Shown piece by piece: positions 8,591-17,733 of a DNA stretch of 64,000 bases. Every line of letters starts with the position of its first letter. Within the stretch, counting starts at the first letter, position 1. The position numbers were made by a program, and so were the translations under genes. A model generated the notes under the pieces. That model ran no database searches and was not told where the DNA came from. It was given only the letters and a program-made list of their open reading frames with translations. Source of the DNA: Chelativorans sp. ZYF759 (lineage in GTDB: Bacteria; Pseudomonadota; Alphaproteobacteria; Rhizobiales; Rhizobiaceae); contig NZ_WVVV01000009.1 in NCBI RefSeq assembly GCF_012911015.1, positions 72,380 to 136,379 of the forward strand, written 5' to 3'.

Positions 8591-9814
8591 ATGCTCGACC
8601 AGACCCAACCTTCGAAACGCCTCCCCGTCACCGTACTTTCGGGCTTTCTCGGCGCCGGAAAGACGACGCTTCTCAACCATGTGCTCAACAATCGCGAGGG
8701 CCGCCGCGTCGCCGTCATCGTGAACGACATGAGCGAAGTGAACATCGATGCCGCCCTGGTGCGCGAGGGCGGCGCCGATCTCTCGCGGACCGAGGAGCAG
8801 CTGGTCGAAATGACCAATGGCTGCATCTGCTGCACCCTGCGCGACGATCTCCTGGCGGAGGTCCGGCGGCTGTCGCAGGAAGGCCGGTTCGATTATCTGC
8901 TGATCGAGGGTACCGGCATCGCCGAACCCCTGCCGGTCGCCACGACCTTCGATTTCCGCGACGAGGCGGGGCAGAGCCTCTCCGACATTTCGCGGCTCGA
9001 CACGATGGTGACGGTGGTCGACGCGGCCAACCTGCTCAAGGATTACGCCTCGCACGATTTCCTGCGTGACCGCGGCGAGACAGCCGGGGAGGGCGATGAC
9101 CGGGCGCTTGTCGATCTTCTCGTCGAGCAGATCGAATTCGCCGATGTCATCGTGCTCAACAAGGTGACCGATGCCAAGGCGGGCGAACTCAAGCAGGCAC
9201 GAAGCATCGTGCGGGCGCTGAATGCCGATGCGCGCATCATCGAGACCGATTTCGGGCGCGTGCCCCTGGATCAGGTTCTCGACACGGGGCTTTTCGATTT
9301 CGAGAAGGCCGCCCAGCATCCGCTCTGGTACAAGGAGCTGAACGGCTTCGCCGATCATGTGCCCGAGACCGAGGAATATGGGATCCGCTCCTTCGTCTAC
9401 CGGGCACGGCGCCCCTTCGACCCGACGAAACTCCAGGCGTTCATCGATCGGTCCTGGCCGGGCGTGATCCGCGCGAAGGGCTTTTTCTGGCTGGCCACGC
9501 GACCGCACCACGTGGGCGAACTCAGCCAGGCCGGCGCGCTGGTGCGGACGGGCCGGCGCGGCCGCTGGTGGTCGTCGGTGCCGAAGCATCGCTGGCCCGA
9601 TCATCCCGACTTTCACGCCGTGATGGAGGCCTATATCGATCCGGTTTGGGGTGATCGTCGGCAGGAACTGGTCTTCATCGGCAACCAGCAGATGAACGAG
9701 GTTCGCATCCGTGCGGAACTCGACGCCTGTCTGGTGGAGGACGAGGAATTCCTGCCCGAGAACTGGCGCGGTCTTGATGATCCCTTCCCGGACTGGGAGC
9801 GGAACGCCGCATGA
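8591..9814 (+). CDS. COG0523 (CobW/ZigA-type) GTPase, zinc metallochaperone
   Basis: This is a 407-aa G3E-family P-loop GTPase. Walker A '[13 protein letters not shown]' lies near residue 17, the metal-binding CxCC 'NGCICC' at 78-81, the 'EGTGIAEP' switch region follows, and the guanine-specificity motif is 'LNKVTD'. A C-terminal CobW_C domain carries '[13 protein letters not shown]'. The family delivers zinc to client enzymes under zinc starvation. The upstream Zur-like palindrome supports the ZigA/ZagA branch rather than cobalamin CobW or urease UreG. ATG 8591 has GAGG just before it; an alternative ATG is at 8558. The stop overlaps the next small gene (ATGA). Confidence 0.9.
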   Translation: MLDQTQPSKRLPVTVLSGFLGAGKTTLLNHVLNNREGRRVAVIVNDMSEVNIDAALVREGGADLSRTEEQLVEMTNGCICCTLRDDLLAEVRRLSQEGRFDYLLIEGTGIAEPLPVATTFDFRDEAGQSLSDISRLDTMVTVVDAANLLKDYASHDFLRDRGETAGEGDDRALVDLLVEQIEFADVIVLNKVTDAKAGELKQARSIVRALNADARIIETDFGRVPLDQVLDTGLFDFEKAAQHPLWYKELNGFADHVPETEEYGIRSFVYRARRPFDPTKLQAFIDRSWPGVIRAKGFFWLATRPHHVGELSQAGALVRTGRRGRWWSSVPKHRWPDHPDFHAVMEAYIDPVWGDRRQELVFIGNQQMNEVRIRAELDACLVEDEEFLPENWRGLDDPFPDWERNAA

Positions 9815-10032
9815 AGTTCGACGATCTGAAATGGGCTGTCGGCACTTTCGTGTCGGCATTGCGCGACCCGAAGGCTGCCGCGCATATCGACTGCGAGTGC
9901 CATCCCAAGCTGGGCTACGCCGGCCCGCGCTCGGTGAAGACGCAAGGAATCGGCGCGCCGGAGTCGCGAGACGACGGCGCGCAGGACGATTCCGTCAGAT
10001 CCGACCGGTCAGAAGCAGGATCAGAACGATGA
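9811..10032 (+). CDS. Small protein with CxCH motif, coupled to COG0523 gene
   Basis: This 73-aa reading frame starts in an ATGA overlap with the GTPase stop, which argues for translational coupling. The first 45 residues look like real protein ('[20 protein letters not shown]') and hold 'IDCECHP', a possible Cys/His metal site. The last 25 residues are polar and low complexity and overlap the antisense DUF3309 gene by 38 bp. I recognise no family. A role as a zinc-responsive partner or substrate of the GTPase is inference. Confidence 0.5.
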   Translation: MKFDDLKWAVGTFVSALRDPKAAAHIDCECHPKLGYAGPRSVKTQGIGAPESRDDGAQDDSVRSDRSEAGSER

Positions 10033-10153
10033 TCAGGACCACACCGGCGATGCCGGAGGGACCGTATCCCCAGCCGCGCGAGTGGGGCCATGCCGGGATG
10101 GCTCCGATCAGAAGCAGGATGAGAATGATGAGAAGTATCGTGCCAACGCCCAT
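9995..10153 (-). CDS. DUF3309 small membrane protein
   Basis: This 52-aa protein has two hydrophobic helices, 'GTILLIILILLLIGAIP' and '[20 protein letters not shown]', joined by 'WPHSRGWGYGP'. That is the signature of DUF3309, a widespread proteobacterial envelope peptide of unknown function. The start at 10153 is supported by AGGAGA in the message just upstream, so the 65-aa version from 10192 is not used. Its 3' end overlaps the end of the small 9811 gene on the other strand. Confidence 0.85.
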   Translation of the reverse strand: MGVGTILLIILILLLIGAIPAWPHSRGWGYGPSGIAGVVLIIVLILLLTGRI

Positions 10154-10281
10154 TTGTGTCTCCTTCACGCAGGTGTGATTGCGGCTTCTCAATGCTCGGC
10201 ACGGGGAAAGGTTCCTCCGTCGACCTCATTGCCGCCTTCCTTGTGCCATGCTTCAGCCGGTATCCCGGCATGCATGGGCGG

Positions 10282-11505
10282 TCAGGAACGCATCGGGCGC
10301 GCTTCGGCCTGGCCATTGCGCAGGTCGGGCAGGAACACGGTCAGCAACCCCAGGAACGGCAGGTAGGAGGTCAGGCGGTAGACGTAATCGATGCCCTGTG
10401 CGTCGGCCAGCACGCCCAACGCCACCGCGCCAATTCCACCGAGCCCGAAGGCCAGGCCGAAGAATATGCCGGCCACCATGCCCACGCGTCCGGGGATCAG
10501 TTCCTGCGCGAAAACGATGATCGCGGGAAAGGCCGAGGAGAGCATCACCGCGATCAGAACCGAAAACGAAGCGGTCCAGAAGAGGTTCGCGAAGGGCAGC
10601 GCCAGCGCGAAGGGCAGCACGCCCAGGATCGAGATCCATATCACTGTCTTCGCGCCGAAACGGTCTCCTAACGGTCCTCCGATGACGACGCCCGCTGCAG
10701 CACCCCCCAGGAAGAGGAACAGCAGCAGCTGCGATTCCTGGATCGTCACCCCGAAACGCTCGATGACGAAGAAGGTGTAGTAGCTCGTGAAGGCGGCCAT
10801 ATAGATGTGCTTGGTGAAGACCAGCGTGATCAGCACCACGAGCGCCCAGACGATGCGCTTGCGCGAGAGAAGCAATTCTCGTGAGGGCTTGGGTCGGGTG
10901 GCGTTGCGCCGCAGATAGCGCATATACCAGTTGCCGATCTGCCAGAGCACGACCATGCCGAGAAGGGCCATCAGCGAAAACCAGCCCACGCTCTCCTGCC
11001 CTCGCGGCACCACGATGAAGGCCGCGAGCAACGGCCCGATGGCCGTGCCTGCATTGCCGCCGACCTGGAACACGGATTGGGCGAGGCCGAAACGCCCGCC
11101 CGACGCCATGCGGGCCACGCGCGAGGCTTCCGGATGGAAGATCGCCGAGCCCACCCCGATCAATGCCGCCCCCGCCAGAAGCATCTCGTATTGCGTGGCA
11201 AAGCCCAGCATCAGCAGGCCCAGCATGGTCGAGCCCATGCCGAAGGCCAGCGAATAGGGCAGGGGCCGCTTGTCGGCGTAGAGCCCCACGAGCGGCTGCA
11301 GGACCGAAGCGGTGACCTGGAAGGCCATGGTCAGAAGCCCGATCTGCCAGAAGGACAGGTGATAGTCGTCCTTCAGCATCGGATAGATAGCCGCGATCAG
11401 CGACTGCATCACATCGTTTAGCATGTGGCAGAAGCTGAGGGCGAAAAGCACGGTGAATGCCGTGTTCTCGGCGGCGAGGACGGGCTTGGCGGTGGTGTCG
11501 GTCAC
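10282..11505 (-). CDS. fsr: MFS exporter, fosmidomycin-resistance (Fsr) family
   Basis: This is a 407-aa, 12-helix major facilitator. The opening 'LFALSFCHMLNDVMQSLIAAIYPMLK', read here in two blocks around 'HMLNDVMQSL', and the 'GSAIFHPEASRVA' segment after helix 4 are typical of Fsr. Fsr exports fosmidomycin and possibly other small acids by proton antiport. It is transcribed divergently from an AraC regulator across a 92-bp gap, which suggests local control. The actual substrate in this organism is unknown. Confidence 0.85.
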   Translation of the reverse strand: MTDTTAKPVLAAENTAFTVLFALSFCHMLNDVMQSLIAAIYPMLKDDYHLSFWQIGLLTMAFQVTASVLQPLVGLYADKRPLPYSLAFGMGSTMLGLLMLGFATQYEMLLAGAALIGVGSAIFHPEASRVARMASGGRFGLAQSVFQVGGNAGTAIGPLLAAFIVVPRGQESVGWFSLMALLGMVVLWQIGNWYMRYLRRNATRPKPSRELLLSRKRIVWALVVLITLVFTKHIYMAAFTSYYTFFVIERFGVTIQESQLLLFLFLGGAAAGVVIGGPLGDRFGAKTVIWISILGVLPFALALPFANLFWTASFSVLIAVMLSSAFPAIIVFAQELIPGRVGMVAGIFFGLAFGLGGIGAVALGVLADAQGIDYVYRLTSYLPFLGLLTVFLPDLRNGQAEARPMRS

Positions 11506-11597
11506 GTGAAAACTCCGGTATCGAACGCGCTATAGGCGCATTGCCGGCGAATGACTTTCGTGATTTGGTCTAACAGTTTCGCAACTGGGCCACATTC

Positions 11598-12449
11598 ATG
11601 GCGGAATCGTTACACGTCGCCCCGCCATTTCTGGAAACTGAAGCGCTTGCCGGGCGCCTGGCGGCGATCGAGGATTCGCGTGAGCCCGCCGTGACGCTCG
11701 CCGGCGAATATCCCGACGGCCACAAGGTGACCGCGCACCGTCACGGGCGGGCGCAGTTGCTGCACGCGCTTGCGGGGGTCGTCACTGTCTCCACGCAGGC
11801 GGGCCGCTGGATGGTGCCGCCCGACCACGCCATGTGGATTCCCGCCGGCGTCGTGCACTCCGTCGAGATGCTGGGCGACGTGAGCATGCGGTCGGTCTAT
11901 GTGCGCGAGGACGCCAGCGCGCGATTGCCCACGGCGCTTCGGGTCATGGGCATGTCGGATCTGATGCGCAGCCTGCTGATCGAAGCCGTGGCGATGGGGC
12001 CGGTCGAGGCCGAAGACCGCCGCCGCACGCTGCTGCTCGAACTGCTTGTCGCCGAGATCGCGCATCTGCCGGAACGCCCGCTTGGCCTGCCAATGCCTTC
12101 GGACGCCCGGCTTGTCGCTCTCTGCCGCGGGTTCCTGGGCGCCCCGTCCGCCCGGGCAACCATCGATGACTGGGCCGAGCGTTCGGGAATGAGCCGGCGG
12201 ACCTTCACCCGTGCCTTCGCGCGCGAAACCGGGCTGGGGCTTTCCGCATGGCGCCAGCAGGCCTGCCTCTTCGCCGCCTTGCCGAGGCTGGCCGAGGGGG
12301 AGCCGATCACCACGGTCGCCCTCGACCTCGGTTATGAAAGCGTGCCGGCCTTCATCACCATGTTCAAGCGCATGCTGGGCATGGCGCCGCGCGCCTATCT
12401 GCGCGGCGCCCAACTGGCCGAGACGGCTACTCCTCGCCGCCCCGCATGA
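11598..12449 (+). CDS. AraC-family transcriptional regulator with cupin sensor
   Basis: This is a 283-aa regulator. Residues about 30-120 form a cupin-like sensor ('HRHGRAQLLHALAGVV', 'PPDHAMWIPAGVVHSV'). Residues about 180-270 carry the double helix-turn-helix ('SGMSRRTFTRAFARETG', 'ALDLGYESVPAFITMFKRML'). It belongs to the group often found divergent to MFS exporters, as here with the Fsr-type gene, which is the likely target. Its 3' end overlaps the convergent hydrolase by 23 bp. Confidence 0.9.
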   Translation: MAESLHVAPPFLETEALAGRLAAIEDSREPAVTLAGEYPDGHKVTAHRHGRAQLLHALAGVVTVSTQAGRWMVPPDHAMWIPAGVVHSVEMLGDVSMRSVYVREDASARLPTALRVMGMSDLMRSLLIEAVAMGPVEAEDRRRTLLLELLVAEIAHLPERPLGLPMPSDARLVALCRGFLGAPSARATIDDWAERSGMSRRTFTRAFARETGLGLSAWRQQACLFAALPRLAEGEPITTVALDLGYESVPAFITMFKRMLGMAPRAYLRGAQLAETATPRRPA

Positions 12450-13728
12450 AAGTCAGCCCGACCGCCGTGCCCGACGCGAAACCGCGCCAGTAGGTGTGCC
12501 CGTCTTCGGGCTCGCCATTGTCGTCGAGCGCCGCCACGCCGGCGGACCCATCCTCGATGAGGTCGAGATAGCCTGCCTTCTCTTCATCCTGCTTGAGATG
12601 AAGATCGAGGAAGGCCGTGGCGAAGTGCTGGGCGATGTTGTTCATGCGCACCGTATCCCAGACCGGGTCGGCATAATGGTCGAAGGGCGACCAGCCGAGC
12701 GTTTCGGAATGGGCATAGGATTCGGCCGGTGCCGGGATGGGCGCGGCCGCATTGTGGTTGGCGTTCTCGAAAGTCAGCAGGTAGCGCTCGACGCCTGCCG
12801 TCTCCTCGAAGATGCGGCGAATGCCGTTCTCGTAGCCCGAGACGTCGTCGATGCTGCCGGCCATCAGCATTATCGGCGCCCGCAGGCCCGACAGCCCGTC
12901 GGCGTCCCAGAAACCGGTGTTCATGCCCCACGGACCGATGGCGATGACCGCGCGAACCCGCTCGTCAAGCATTGCAGCGTGTTCGTCGGAACCGGCAATG
13001 TGGCGGCGCAGCGTGCCGTCGCGGGCGCCCCACTCATAGGCCGTGCTGGCCTCCGTGACGCCGCCGCCGGCCGCAACGATGGCACCGTAGCCGCCCATGG
13101 AATAACCGACGATGCCGGTGCGCTCCACATCGACGAGACCGGCGAGAATGCCGTCATCCTCGCCCGAAAGCCGGTCGATCTCGGCAAGCACGAACAGTTG
13201 GTCGAGGGGGCGATTGACGAGGGTGGAGCCGAAAGCCGTCTGGTCGGAATAGGTCGAATCACGATGGTCGATCGCCGCGACGACGTAGCCCTTGCTGGCG
13301 AGGTTCTCGGCCAGATGCGCCATCAGGAACCGGTTGCCGGGATAGCCGTGCGAGAGAATCACGAGCGGAAAATCCCCTTCGGCGGCAGGGTCCGCATCGC
13401 GCACGCCGCGCCCGCGGATCGTGGCCGTGGTCTCGCCGTCGCGAAGTTCGATGTCGTAGCTGCCTTCAGCCGCGGTTCCATCCGCGGCGGGATACCAGAC
13501 CTCCACCGTCAGTTCCCGATCGTAGCGGGGATGGTCCCCACCCTCGACGACATTGACGATGTCGACCTGGTCGCTGTTCACCAGGTCCAGCGTGACCACG
13601 CCCACGGCGTGCGGGCCGAAGGCGGCCAGCGCCGGTGCATCCGGACGCACGATGTCGATGCGATTTTCCGCCATGGCCGTCCCGCCTGTGAAAACGGCCA
13701 CGCAGATGGCCACCAGTGTCTTTTTCAT
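12427..13728 (-). CDS. Secreted alpha/beta hydrolase (dienelactone hydrolase/PAF-acetylhydrolase-like)
   Basis: This 433-aa protein has a 20-residue signal peptide ending 'GTAMA'. The hydrolase core shows the oxyanion segment 'LVILSHGYPGNRF' (near 123), the nucleophile elbow 'GYSMGGYG' with Ser210, and a late His in 'ENANHNAAAP'. The preceding beta domain with 'ELTVEVWYPA' is typical of the PAF-acetylhydrolase/DLH-like group. Substrate is unknown and an esterase is most likely. ATG 13728 follows AGGAAC in the message; longer starts to 13935 lack a signal peptide. It is divergent from chrA across a region holding a perfect palindrome. Confidence 0.8.
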   Translation of the reverse strand: MKKTLVAICVAVFTGGTAMAENRIDIVRPDAPALAAFGPHAVGVVTLDLVNSDQVDIVNVVEGGDHPRYDRELTVEVWYPAADGTAAEGSYDIELRDGETTATIRGRGVRDADPAAEGDFPLVILSHGYPGNRFLMAHLAENLASKGYVVAAIDHRDSTYSDQTAFGSTLVNRPLDQLFVLAEIDRLSGEDDGILAGLVDVERTGIVGYSMGGYGAIVAAGGGVTEASTAYEWGARDGTLRRHIAGSDEHAAMLDERVRAVIAIGPWGMNTGFWDADGLSGLRAPIMLMAGSIDDVSGYENGIRRIFEETAGVERYLLTFENANHNAAAPIPAPAESYAHSETLGWSPFDHYADPVWDTVRMNNIAQHFATAFLDLHLKQDEEKAGYLDLIEDGSAGVAALDDNGEPEDGHTYWRGFASGTAVGLTFMRGGEE

Positions 13729-13809
13729 GTCGTTCCTCATATGCAATCTCTGCCCAGCCTCGCCCGTCCGTGTGACAGGAAGACCACGCCTCTCCAACTT
13801 GGTGCGCTT

Positions 13810-13824
13810 GATGACATTGTCATC
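13810..13824. promoter_or_regulatory. Perfect 15-bp palindrome between hydrolase and chrA
   Basis: GATGACATTGTCATC has 7-bp perfect arms around one central base. It lies 43 bp before the chrA start and 81 bp before the hydrolase start in the 139-bp divergent promoter region. It looks like the operator of a dimeric repressor (GntR-, MarR- or similar type), but no such gene is adjacent. Confidence 0.5.
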
Positions 13825-13867
13825 CCCACCGCATCCCGATAGAGCGAACGGACAGCCCGGAGCCGCC

Positions 13868-15196
13868 ATGCAGACCGTTTCCCCCGAGCCCGCTGACACG
13901 CCGACCCTGGGAGAACTCTTCCGCGTCTTCGGCAAGATCGGGTTGCTGTCCTTTGGCGGGCCGGCGGGCCAGATCGCTCTGATGCACCGGGTCCTGGTGG
14001 ACGAGAAGAAGTGGCTCGACGAGCCCAGGTTCCTGCACGCATTGAACTATTGCATGATGCTGCCCGGGCCCGAGGCGATGCAGTTGGCCACCTATGCGGG
14101 CTGGCTCATGCATGGCGTCCGCGGCGGTCTCATCGCGGGTCTGCTCTTCGTGCTGCCGGGCGCGGCCGTGCTCATCGCGCTGTCGGCACTCTATCTGGCA
14201 ATGGGCCAGGTCACCATCGTCGAAGGCCTGCTGTTCGGCCTCAAGGCGGCCGTGCTGGCCGTCGTGCTGGAGGCACTGATCAAGGTGTCCAAACGCGCGT
14301 TGAAGAACAGCCTCATGGTGACGATCGCCGTCGTGGCCTTTGTCGGCATCGCCTTCCTGCAGATACCCTTTCCCGTCATCATCCTGTCGGCGGCCATCAT
14401 TGGCGCGGCCGTCTATTGGATGATGCCCCCGGACGGCAAACATGTGCCCGCTGCCGCCGCTCCCATGCCGCACAGGGGCGAGGCGAGCCTTGGTCGCTTC
14501 GTCTCGACGACGGCGCTGTGGCTCGCCATCTGGCTTGGACCGCTTCTGCTCCTGTTCGTCGCGCTCGGGGCGACGCATGTCTTCACGCTGCAGGCCGGCT
14601 TCTTTTCGGTCATGGCGGCGCTGACTTTCGGTGGTGCCTATGCGGTGCTCGCCTGGGTCGCCCAGCAGGCAGTCGAGGTCTATGGCTGGCTGCGCCCGGA
14701 CGAGATGCTGACCGGGCTCGGCCTGGCGGAAACCACGCCCGGACCCTTGATTCTGGTCCTGCTTTTTGTCGGCTTCCTCGGCGGCGCGCGCCTGTCGGGC
14801 CTCGAGCCCTTTGCCGGCGGCATTGGCGGCGCGCTGGTGGCGCTGTGGTTCACCTTCGTGCCGTGTTTTCTCTGGATCTTCGCCGGAGCGCCCTATGTCG
14901 AGAAACTGCGCGACGTGAAATGGCTTTCGGCGGCGTTGACGGCGGTCACGGCCGCGGTGGTCGGCGTCATCGCCAATCTGGCGTTCTGGTTCGGCCTGCA
15001 CGTGCTCTTTGCACGGCTCGATGCGGAAGCGGCCGGACCGCTCCGCGTATTGGTACCGGACCCGGCAAGCTTCGATCCGGCCGCCGCGGCAATCGCACTG
15101 GCGGCGGCAATTGCACTCTTGGTGCTGAAGCTCAACCTTTTCCTGGTGCTGGGCGGAGCGGCTCTTGCCGGCATGGGCTTCATGCTGCTGGTCTGA
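13868..15196 (+). CDS. chrA: Chromate transporter ChrA
   Basis: This is a 442-aa long-chain CHR protein with two homologous halves. The first has 'GLLSFGGPAGQIALMHR' and 'CMMLPGPEAMQLATY'. The second has 'TFGGAYAVLAWVAQQAVE' and 'GLAETTPGPLILVLLFVG'. The paired GGP/PGP motifs are diagnostic. CHR proteins export chromate, driven by the proton-motive force, and confer resistance. About ten to twelve membrane segments are visible. ATG 13868 with CGGAG upstream is chosen, whereas the frame is open back to 13553 through the divergent promoter. No chrB regulator is adjacent. Confidence 0.93.
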   Translation: MQTVSPEPADTPTLGELFRVFGKIGLLSFGGPAGQIALMHRVLVDEKKWLDEPRFLHALNYCMMLPGPEAMQLATYAGWLMHGVRGGLIAGLLFVLPGAAVLIALSALYLAMGQVTIVEGLLFGLKAAVLAVVLEALIKVSKRALKNSLMVTIAVVAFVGIAFLQIPFPVIILSAAIIGAAVYWMMPPDGKHVPAAAAPMPHRGEASLGRFVSTTALWLAIWLGPLLLLFVALGATHVFTLQAGFFSVMAALTFGGAYAVLAWVAQQAVEVYGWLRPDEMLTGLGLAETTPGPLILVLLFVGFLGGARLSGLEPFAGGIGGALVALWFTFVPCFLWIFAGAPYVEKLRDVKWLSAALTAVTAAVVGVIANLAFWFGLHVLFARLDAEAAGPLRVLVPDPASFDPAAAAIALAAAIALLVLKLNLFLVLGGAALAGMGFMLLV

Positions 15197-15212
15197 GCCG
15201 ATCGGCAAGCAC

Positions 15213-15239
15213 CGGCGGCGGCCCGTGGGCCTGCCGCCG
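15213..15239. terminator. Bidirectional hairpin between chrA and the L,D-transpeptidase
   Basis: CGGCGGCGGCC pairs with GGCC-T-GCCGCCG (one bulged T, loop CGTG) in the 61-bp gap between convergent genes. It is GC-rich with no T-tract, so it may act as a 3' stabiliser or a factor-assisted terminator. Confidence 0.45.
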
Positions 15240-15257
15240 CGAAGACGCTGGCGTGCC

Positions 15258-15875
15258 TCAGGCCTGCATGACGACGACGCGGGCGCCGGTGGGCACGCGT
15301 TCGTGCAGGTCGATCACGTCGTGATTGAGCATCCGGATGCAGCCGCTCGACATGGCATGGCCGATCGATTGCGGCTGGTTGGTGCCGTGGATGCGGAACA
15401 TGGTGTCGCGGCCGTCGCGGTAGAGATAGAGCGCACGCGCGCCCAGCGGGTTGTTGAGGCCGCCGGGGACACCGCCGGCATATTGCCGGTTGATCGGGTC
15501 GCGCGCCATCATGTTGTCGGTCGGGGTCCAGCGCGGCCATTCCGCCTTGCGGCCGACATAGGCATTGCCGCGCAGGGCCAGTCCGGCACGGCCGACGCCG
15601 ACTCCGTAGCGCATCGCCTTGCCATCGCCCATCACGTAGTAAAGGCGCTTATCCGGTGTATCGACGACGATCGTGCCCTTGGGGTGGCGCGTCTCGTAAT
15701 CCACGAGCTGGCGGCGCAGCTCCGGCTTGACCTCGTTGGGCGACAGGGCGCTCAACGGAAAAGGCTCTTCCCTGCGCGGACCATAGGCGGTCACGAAAGT
15801 GTCTGCCCCGCTCGTTGCGCAACCAGCCGCAAAGAGCGGCAATCCTATGATGAATCCCCTGCGTGTAATCGACAT
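15258..15875 (-). CDS. L,D-transpeptidase (YkuD) lipoprotein
   Basis: This is a 205-aa cell-wall enzyme that makes 3-3 peptidoglycan cross-links or attaches outer-membrane proteins. The YkuD active site reads 'HGTNQPQSIGHAMSSGCIRM' (His163, His173, Cys179). The N-terminus has a twin-arginine-like 'TRRGFI' and a lipobox 'LFAAGC' (Cys19), so it may be an exported lipoprotein. ATG 15875 is used because it alone gives the signal sequence; the frame is open to 16307. It is divergent from ccoN across 217 bp. Confidence 0.92.
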   Translation of the reverse strand: MSITRRGFIIGLPLFAAGCATSGADTFVTAYGPRREEPFPLSALSPNEVKPELRRQLVDYETRHPKGTIVVDTPDKRLYYVMGDGKAMRYGVGVGRAGLALRGNAYVGRKAEWPRWTPTDNMMARDPINRQYAGGVPGGLNNPLGARALYLYRDGRDTMFRIHGTNQPQSIGHAMSSGCIRMLNHDVIDLHERVPTGARVVVMQA

Positions 15876-16001
15876 ATCGCCCCCGAGTATAATCCCCTGA
15901 CCTACGGTCAAATCCCTACGCTTCTTATGGTTAACGAAACGTAATTGTCGAGCGCTTCGCGGTAACAGTTCCGCGACCGCCAGGGCCAACAGACGCGCGG
16001 T

Positions 16002-16015
16002 TTGACGTAAATCAA
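16002..16015. promoter_or_regulatory. FixK/FNR box upstream of ccoN
   Basis: TTGACGTAAATCAA fits the TTGA-N6-TCAA consensus and lies 77 bp before the ccoN start. That spacing suits an activator site near -40. It is the expected control element of a microoxic ccoNOQP operon. Confidence 0.88.
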
Positions 16016-16092
16016 GGGGCGCGCACGTGCGCTCTGTCAAATGCCCCATGGCCGCCCCTCGTTCGGGGTCCGAGGCAACTGGGGATTTAGTC

Positions 16093-17724
16093 ATGAAATA
16101 CACGGTGGAAATCGTCGGCGTGAGCCTGGCGGCATTCCTCGCGCTGGTAGGGGCGGCGCTGTCGCAGGATTCGCTGTTCCAGGCCCACATGTGGGTGCTC
16201 TTCTTCGCGCTGGCCGGCGGCGCCGTCCTGCTCTTGCGCCGGCACAGCTTTCTGCCCGCGCCCGCGACGCCGGCGCGCTCGAGCGTGCATGCCGAGGTCG
16301 AATACATGGACGGGCCGATCCGCTACGGCGTGATCGCGACCATGTTCTGGGCGGTCGTCGGGCTTGTGGTGGGCGTCCTTATCGCCGCGCAGCTGGCCTG
16401 GCCGCAGCTCAATCTCGAGCCTTGGTTCACCTTCGGACGGGTGCGTCCCGTCCACACCTCGGCAGTCGTTTTCGCCTTTGGCGGCAACGCGCTTCTGGCC
16501 ACCTCCTTCTGGGTCGTGCAGCGCACCTCGCACGCACGGCTCTGGGGCGGCAATCTCGCCTGGTTCGTATTCTGGGGGTACCAGCTTTTCATCCTGTTGG
16601 CCGCGTCCGGCTATGTCCTGGGCATCACCCAGAGCCGCGAATATGCCGAGCCCGAATGGTATGTCGACATTCTCCTGACGGTCGTCTGGGTCGCCTATCT
16701 CGCCGTCTTCCTGGGTACGATCCTGAGGCGCAAGGAGCCCCATATCTACGTGGCGAACTGGTTCTACCTCGCCTTCATCGTCACCGTGGCCATGCTGCAT
16801 GTCGTCAACAACATGTCGATGCCGGTCTCCTTCCTGGGTACCAAGAGCTATTCGGCCTTCTCCGGCGTGCAGGATGCGCTGACGCAGTGGTGGTATGGCC
16901 ACAACGCGGTCGGCTTTTTCCTCACCGCCGGCTTCCTCGGCATCATGTATTATTTCGTGCCCAAGCAGGCGAACCGGCCGATCTATTCCTACCGGCTCTC
17001 CATCATCCACTTCTGGGCGCTGATCTTCCTCTACATCTGGGCAGGACCCCATCACCTTCACTACACGGCGCTGCCGGACTGGGCGCAGACGCTGGGCATG
17101 GTGTTCTCCATCATGCTGTGGATGCCTTCCTGGGGCGGCATGATCAACGGCCTGATGACGCTGTCCGGCGCCTGGGACAAGCTCAGGACCGACCCGATCA
17201 TCCAGATGATGGTGATCGCCATCGCCTTCTACGGCATGGCCACCTTCGAGGGTCCCGTCATGTCGATCAAGGCGGTCAACTCCCTGTCGCACTACACGGA
17301 CTGGACCGTCGGCCACGTGCATTCCGGCGCGCTTGGCTGGGTTGGCCTGATCTCCTTCGCCGCGCTCTACTACATGGCCCCGCGGCTGTGGGGACGCGCC
17401 AAGCTCTACTCGACGCGGCTTGTCAGCATCCACGTGTGGACCGCCACGCTCGGGATCGTCATCTACGCGGCGTCGATGTGGGTGTCGGGCATCATGCAGG
17501 GCCTCATGTGGCGCGAATACGACGATCAGGGCTTCTTGGTCTACTCCTTCGCGGAGACGGTGGCGGCCATGTATCCCTACTATGTGATGCGCGCTTTTGG
17601 CGGTTTCCTCTACCTGATCGGCGCGCTGATCATGGCCTACAACCTCTACATGACAATACGCGGCCATGTGCGGGAGGAGGCGCCCGTCGGCGGCTCCCTG
17701 CCCGCGCTGAAGCCAGCCGAATAG
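16093..17724 (+). CDS. ccoN: cbb3-type cytochrome c oxidase subunit I
   Basis: This 543-aa catalytic subunit carries haem b and the haem b3-CuB site where O2 is reduced. It has about twelve or more helices. Haem/Cu-ligand regions are visible in '[18 protein letters not shown]', '[16 protein letters not shown]', '[16 protein letters not shown]' and '[17 protein letters not shown]'. ATG 16093 is used, as the frame opens at 16027 without a better ribosome binding site. It is the first gene of ccoNOQP and sits downstream of a FixK box. It is a high-affinity terminal oxidase for low oxygen. Confidence 0.97.
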   Translation: MKYTVEIVGVSLAAFLALVGAALSQDSLFQAHMWVLFFALAGGAVLLLRRHSFLPAPATPARSSVHAEVEYMDGPIRYGVIATMFWAVVGLVVGVLIAAQLAWPQLNLEPWFTFGRVRPVHTSAVVFAFGGNALLATSFWVVQRTSHARLWGGNLAWFVFWGYQLFILLAASGYVLGITQSREYAEPEWYVDILLTVVWVAYLAVFLGTILRRKEPHIYVANWFYLAFIVTVAMLHVVNNMSMPVSFLGTKSYSAFSGVQDALTQWWYGHNAVGFFLTAGFLGIMYYFVPKQANRPIYSYRLSIIHFWALIFLYIWAGPHHLHYTALPDWAQTLGMVFSIMLWMPSWGGMINGLMTLSGAWDKLRTDPIIQMMVIAIAFYGMATFEGPVMSIKAVNSLSHYTDWTVGHVHSGALGWVGLISFAALYYMAPRLWGRAKLYSTRLVSIHVWTATLGIVIYAASMWVSGIMQGLMWREYDDQGFLVYSFAETVAAMYPYYVMRAFGGFLYLIGALIMAYNLYMTIRGHVREEAPVGGSLPALKPAE

Positions 17725-17733
17725 GAGGCCGCA

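Noticed and set aside
15898-15910. TGACCTACGGTCA upstream of the L,D-transpeptidase as another FixK/FNR box
   Set aside because: The half-sites are seven rather than six bases apart (TGA-N7-TCA), so the geometry does not fit FixK/FNR; the palindrome may bind something else.
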